This document shows positions 63,501 through 64,000 of a DNA stretch of 64,000 nucleotides, piece after piece. Below the pieces are notes generated by a model. The model saw nothing but the letters and a program-made list of their open reading frames with translations. It was not told where the DNA came from and ran no database searches. A program made the translations under genes and the position numbers. Within the stretch, counting starts at the first letter, position 1. Each line of letters begins with the position of its first letter. The DNA comes from Todiramphus chloris collaris (Eukaryota; Chordata; Aves; Coraciiformes; Alcedinidae). The DNA lies in the NCBI GenBank assembly GCA_025345505.1, contig JANVCC010000076.1, positions 10,670,419 through 10,734,418 of the forward strand, read 5' to 3'.

Positions 63501-64000
63501 ACTTCTCTCTCTTGCCTAAAGTGCATGCAAACCAAACATACAAGGACCCAATTAAATACGGACTGCTGGTTTTTGCTCTTTTGCACAGCAAAGATGTTTT
63601 TTGAAGGAAATGTAGTATGCTTATTAAAAAAAAAAAAAACCCACAGAACAAGTCAGACTACCAGCTAGCTTGGTACTAGTCCACTTAATGACTTTGGGGG
63701 GTCAAATAATTAAAAAGCATTTTTCTCCTTTGGCACTGACTGAGAAAGCAACGTGTTTGAATGGAGAGGGAGTCGTTCTGCAGCCATTTTTACCTCTTCT
63801 GAGGTCACTGGCTTTCTGCACTCATTTTACAGTCTTTCAGTGTACATAACTCATGACAACACTGTTTTGGATAGCAACTGTTCCTATGGTTTTCACTAAG
63901 GGAGGCTGAACTCAGAAACATCCTATTTTTAAACAGGATTTGGAAATGCAGTGGCAAGGGGTCAGGGAGTGACACAAGGTTTGATTCCCTATATGGAAGA

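Larger units (their letters stand above)
48976..64000. other. region downstream of ERI1 without recognisable genes
   Basis: About 15 kb contains only short open frames on both strands, none with recognisable similarity, splice-consistent exon chains or family motifs. From memory, PPP1R3B is the next gene beyond ERI1 in human, but I do not see its coding exon here. Simple repeats noted separately are the only features. Confidence 0.7.

Noticed and set aside
48976..64000. PPP1R3B or another coding gene downstream of ERI1
   Set aside because: None of the short frames on either strand resembles PPP1R3B or any other family I recognise, and no exon chain with matching phases was found.
1..64000. 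CRISPR arrays, bacterial insertion sequences, tRNA/rRNA genes, endogenous retroviruses
   Set aside because: No spaced identical repeats, cloverleaf-capable tRNA sequence, LTR pairs or gag/pol/env-like frames were seen, and the DNA is vertebrate nuclear sequence.

Overview
This window is vertebrate nuclear DNA, most likely from a bird. Two spliced protein-coding genes of a conserved vertebrate neighbourhood lie on the plus strand. Introns are moderate in size and interspersed repeats are sparse. The only transposons I can recognise are CR1-type LINE fragments, the dominant repeat of bird genomes. There are no bacterial operons, tRNA or rRNA genes, and no CRISPR arrays.

Layout: (1) 1-29439 carries MFHAS1, a leucine-rich-repeat/Roc-COR (ROCO) GTPase. 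Its first coding exon is cut by the left window edge (2-3071). A 26.2 kb intron follows, then a small second coding exon (29313-29439). The 3' end of the gene is ambiguous. Translation either stops right at the exon 2 boundary or continues into one of two candidate exons, at 30764-31195 or from 32674. (2) About 33.1-36.1 kb is intergenic or MFHAS1 3'-UTR sequence with no other recognisable gene. (3) 36.13-36.61 kb is a CR1 fragment abutting a CpG-island promoter. (4) 36790-48224 is ERI1, the 3'-5' exoribonuclease of histone mRNA decay, complete in seven coding exons (339 residues), with all catalytic DEDDh residues visible. Its intron 5 holds an internally deleted antisense CR1 copy. (5) About 48.95-64.0 kb shows no recognisable gene, only simple repeats.

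The two genes are not known to act together. MFHAS1 is a cytoplasmic scaffold-type GTPase of immune and inflammatory signalling. ERI1 trims the 3' end of replication-dependent histone mRNA and of 5.8S rRNA, and opposes small RNAs. Both genes lie on the plus strand here. From memory, human MFHAS1 and ERI1 are divergently oriented, so a local inversion is possible.

I found no previously undescribed biological system. The observations most worth checking are the roughly 78-residue insertion in the MFHAS1 Roc domain, the unusual MFHAS1 C-terminus, and the internally deleted CR1 copy inside ERI1.
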